A stretch of 64,000 nt of DNA from Methylobacterium organophilum (GTDB lineage Bacteria > Pseudomonadota > Alphaproteobacteria > Rhizobiales > Beijerinckiaceae). Where the stretch lies: positions 1 through 64,000 of the forward strand of contig NZ_BPQV01000008.1 of the NCBI RefSeq assembly GCF_022179465.1, in the 5' to 3' direction. Below, piece after piece: positions 62,405-64,000 of the stretch. The notes beneath the pieces were generated by a model. It worked only from the letters and a program-made list of their open reading frames with translations, was not told the DNA's origin and did no database searches. Numbering within the stretch: the stretch's first letter is position 1; every line of letters starts with the position of its first letter. Both the position numbers and the translations under genes were made by a program.

Positions 62405-62896
62405 ATGCGCGACATCTACGCCTTCGCCCCCCGGGACGCGGCGGGCGAGCCCCATGCCCTCGACCGCTACCGCGGCAAGGTGCTCCTGATCGTCAACACC
62501 GCCTCGAAATGCGGCTTCACCCCGCAATACGAGGGGCTGGAGGCCCTGTGGCGGCGCTACGGCGCGGCGGGGCTGGTGGTGCTCGGCCTGCCCTGCAACC
62601 AGTTCGGCGCCCAGGAGCCGGGTGATGCGGCGGAGATCGCGCAGTTCTGCTCCCTCACCTACGACGTCACCTTCCCCGTCCTCGCCAAGGTGGCGGTGAA
62701 CGGCGACGGGGCCGAGCCGCTCTACGAGCACCTGAAGCGGGAGAAGGCGGGGCTGCTCGGCACCCGGGCGATCAAGTGGAACTTCACCAAGTTCCTGGTC
62801 GGCCGCGACGGGACGGTGCTCGCCCGTTTCGGCCCCCGGACGAAGCCCGCCGCGCTCACGGACGCCATCGAGACAGCCCTCGCCGCGCCGGCCTGA
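62405..62896 (+). CDS. Glutathione peroxidase family protein
   Basis: A 163-residue thioredoxin-fold peroxidase. The catalytic tetrad is visible: Cys36 (NTASKCGFTPQY), Gln70 (NQFGAQEP), Trp125 and Asn126 (KWNFTKF). It is a Cys form, so many members use thioredoxin rather than glutathione. It reduces hydroperoxides in the cytoplasm. ATG 62405 has weak RBS support but matches the family N-terminus. Confidence 0.95.
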   Translation: MRDIYAFAPRDAAGEPHALDRYRGKVLLIVNTASKCGFTPQYEGLEALWRRYGAAGLVVLGLPCNQFGAQEPGDAAEIAQFCSLTYDVTFPVLAKVAVNGDGAEPLYEHLKREKAGLLGTRAIKWNFTKFLVGRDGTVLARFGPRTKPAALTDAIETALAAPA

Positions 62897-62972
62897 GGCC
62901 CGGAGGCCCGCCGGAACGGTTCAGCTCGCGCGCTCGTTTGCTTCCGTACGAACGACAGCCAGGAGTTGATCC

Positions 62973-63212
62973 ATGCGCCTGACGCTTCCCCTTGCCGCGG
63001 CCCTCATGGCCGCGGCTGCCCCGGCGCTCGCCCAGACCACGATCATCGAGCGCGACGAGCCCGCCGTGGTCGTGCGCGATCGCCCCGCCGCGGTGATCGA
63101 GCGCCGCGACGTCGAGGTCCCGCCCCGCGTCGGCGGCTGCGAGCGCACCACCGTGACCCGCGAGAACGACGACGGGGACCGCGAGACGGTCCAGAAGGAG
63201 CGCTGCGACTGA
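62973..63212 (+). CDS. Small exported protein of unknown function
   Basis: A 79-residue protein with a signal peptide (about 1-20, ending ALAQ) and a short charged mature part rich in Val/Glu/Arg. Two Cys residues (about 56 and 78) could form a disulphide. No family is recognised. A good GGAG-like RBS (AGGAG) lies before ATG 62973. Confidence 0.7.
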   Translation: MRLTLPLAAALMAAAAPALAQTTIIERDEPAVVVRDRPAAVIERRDVEVPPRVGGCERTTVTRENDDGDRETVQKERCD

Positions 63213-63323
63213 GCGCGCATCGCTTTGCCACGCCCATCCTTACCGATGCGCGCGAACCGCCCCCGGGCGCCGCATCGTCCGGACCCATCGCGCCCCGGGC
63301 GGAGCGCCCGCGACGAACGAGCT

Positions 63324-63337
63324 TGAAAACGTTTTCA
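63324..63337. promoter_or_regulatory. Perfect palindrome TGAAAACGTTTTCA
   Basis: A 14-bp perfect palindrome with a central CG, the form typical of LacI-family operators. It lies in the 374-bp gap after the small exported protein and about 100 bp before the candidate sRNA. It may control a transcript in this gap. Confidence 0.4.
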
Positions 63338-63427
63338 TGCGTTTCTGGTATGCCAGGTACGCGCGGAACCGGTTTGTGCGGCGCAGCGTGAGGTGGCAGA
63401 AGGTCGTCACCCACCGCCGCGATGGCG

Positions 63428-63501
63428 TCGCGACGGTGTGCCCTTCATTGGGCGTTTCCTCCCTAGACTTCGGGCCGCTCCTTCGTGGAGCGGCCTCTTT
63501 T
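63428..63501 (+). ncRNA. Candidate alpha-r8 / MmgR-like small RNA
   Basis: The segment has a short hairpin GCCC-ttcatt-GGGC (63440-63453), then the single-stranded motif TTTCCTCCCT (63455-63464), then a strong Rho-independent terminator (63473-63501). This order, and the exact 10-nt CU-rich motif, is that of the alphaproteobacterial MmgR (alpha-r8) sRNAs known from Sinorhizobium, which are about 77 nt long. The 5' end is estimated from that length. The CU-rich stretch could pair with Shine-Dalgarno sequences of target mRNAs. Confidence 0.65.
63473..63501 (+). terminator. Rho-independent terminator
   Basis: GGCCGCTCC (63473-63481), loop TTCGT, GGAGCGGCC (63487-63495), then TCTTTT. A perfect 9-bp GC-rich stem followed by a U-run. 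It forms the 3' end of the candidate sRNA. Confidence 0.9.
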
Positions 63502-63586
63502 ATGTCTGGGTAGCCCCGCCACCGGATCTCCCCCTCTTCTTCTAGGAACGCGCGACCACCGCCGCGTCATCCCGAGACAGGGGCTC

Positions 63587-64000
63587 CTAAGCTTCGAGCC
63601 GGTCCGCCACATCCTCTGCCAGCGAGAGCGAGGCCGTCAGCCCCGGGCTCTCGATGCCGAAGAGATGCACCAGCCCCGTCAGGCCGTGCTCCGCGGGACC
63701 CTCGATCCTGAAATCGGCGGCCGGCGCCTCCGGGCCGGTGAGCTTCGGGCGGATGCCCGCATAATCCGGAACCAGGGCGCCCTCCGGCAGGCCGGGCCAG
63801 TAGCGCCGGATCGCCGCCGCGAAGGAGGCCGCCCGGGCTGGATCGACGGCATAGTCCACCTGCGCCGGATCGACGGTGTCGAGCCATTCCACATCGGGGC
63901 CGAAGCGCATGCGCCCGGCGAGATCGAGGGTGAGATGCGTGCCGAGGCCGCCCACCACCGGCGCCGGATAGATCAGCCGCGAGAAGGCGGGCCTGGCGGC
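63587..64000 (-). CDS. FAD-dependent oxidoreductase, L-2-hydroxyglutarate dehydrogenase-like (C-terminal part)
   Basis: The frame is open to the right window edge and stops at TAG 63587-63589. The visible 137 residues contain [41 protein letters not shown] and a [23 protein letters not shown] end. This is the C-terminal FAD-binding pattern ([10 protein letters not shown]-type, last FAD contact) of L-2-hydroxyglutarate dehydrogenase/LhgO-like DAO-family enzymes. The N-terminal FAD motif would lie to the right. The function is inferred from this end only. Confidence 0.82.
   Translation of the reverse strand, partial: AARPAFSRLIYPAPVVGGLGTHLTLDLAGRMRFGPDVEWLDTVDPAQVDYAVDPARAASFAAAIRRYWPGLPEGALVPDYAGIRPKLTGPEAPAADFRIEGPAEHGLTGLVHLFGIESPGLTASLSLAEDVADRLEA

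Overview
The window is high-GC DNA with dense, often overlapping genes. It looks like chromosome of a Hyphomicrobiales alphaproteobacterium, most probably Methylobacterium/Methylorubrum. This is inferred from the protein families (IalB-like, NnrU, long-form orotate phosphoribosyltransferases of the rhizobial type, small signal-peptide proteins) and from an alpha-r8/MmgR-like small RNA carrying the exact motif TTTCCTCCCT. The genus is an inference from general resemblance, not from a database search.

Region 1 (1-12.8 kb) is an accessory-looking island that starts with the tail of an IS5-type transposase. It holds two orotate phosphoribosyltransferases, each beside a member of the same small unknown protein family. 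It also holds a divergently transcribed XRE regulator with a LOG-like nucleotide phosphoribohydrolase, an MFS organic-anion:H+ symporter and a Tsx-like outer-membrane channel. A tightly coupled run follows: pyrK-pyrD (class 1B dihydroorotate dehydrogenase), an M20 N-carbamoyl-amino-acid hydrolase, a class II dihydroorotase and an OPRTase. No pyrB, carAB or pyrF is present. My reading is an orotate/dihydroorotate uptake and breakdown (orotate to aspartate) or salvage island, not the housekeeping UMP pathway.

Region 2 (13.2-38.5 kb) is a complete type I secretion locus for a 5240-residue RTX-repeat adhesin. The minus strand carries the ABC exporter, a MotB/OmpA-like protein, a MotA/TolQ-like protein, a PilZ protein, the giant adhesin and a glycosyltransferase. 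The plus strand carries the HlyD-type adaptor and the TolC-type outer-membrane factor, divergent from the ABC gene. The MotAB-like pair makes the layout resemble the Salmonella SPI-4 (SiiA-F) locus, here with an added PilZ gene. The adhesin has about three dozen 79-residue RTX units, a LamG-like lectin domain, two further jelly-roll-like domains and cadherin-like domains.

Region 3 (39.9-47.2 kb) is a minus-strand operon with a BMP-type lipoprotein/periplasmic binding protein, an amidase, a nucleoside-type ABC ATPase, two permeases and a CodA-like deaminase. The deaminase has Cys in place of the CodA Asp314 position, so its substrate may be a modified cytosine. A near-perfect palindrome sits just in front of the operon.

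Region 4 (47.5-64 kb) is mostly ordinary chromosome: tRNA-Leu(CAG), leuC, a TonB-dependent receptor, an LprI-like protein, a D-2-hydroxyacid dehydrogenase, a double Inh-domain protease inhibitor, der, a membrane TPR protein, a membrane-anchored TAXI solute-binding protein, NnrU, an exported unknown, an IalB-like protein, glutathione peroxidase, a tiny exported protein, the candidate MmgR-like sRNA and the 3' end of an L-2-hydroxyglutarate dehydrogenase-like gene that runs off the right edge. Three AT-rich islands (about 39.2-39.5, 49.74-49.83 and 52.2-52.43 kb) stand out against the GC-rich background.
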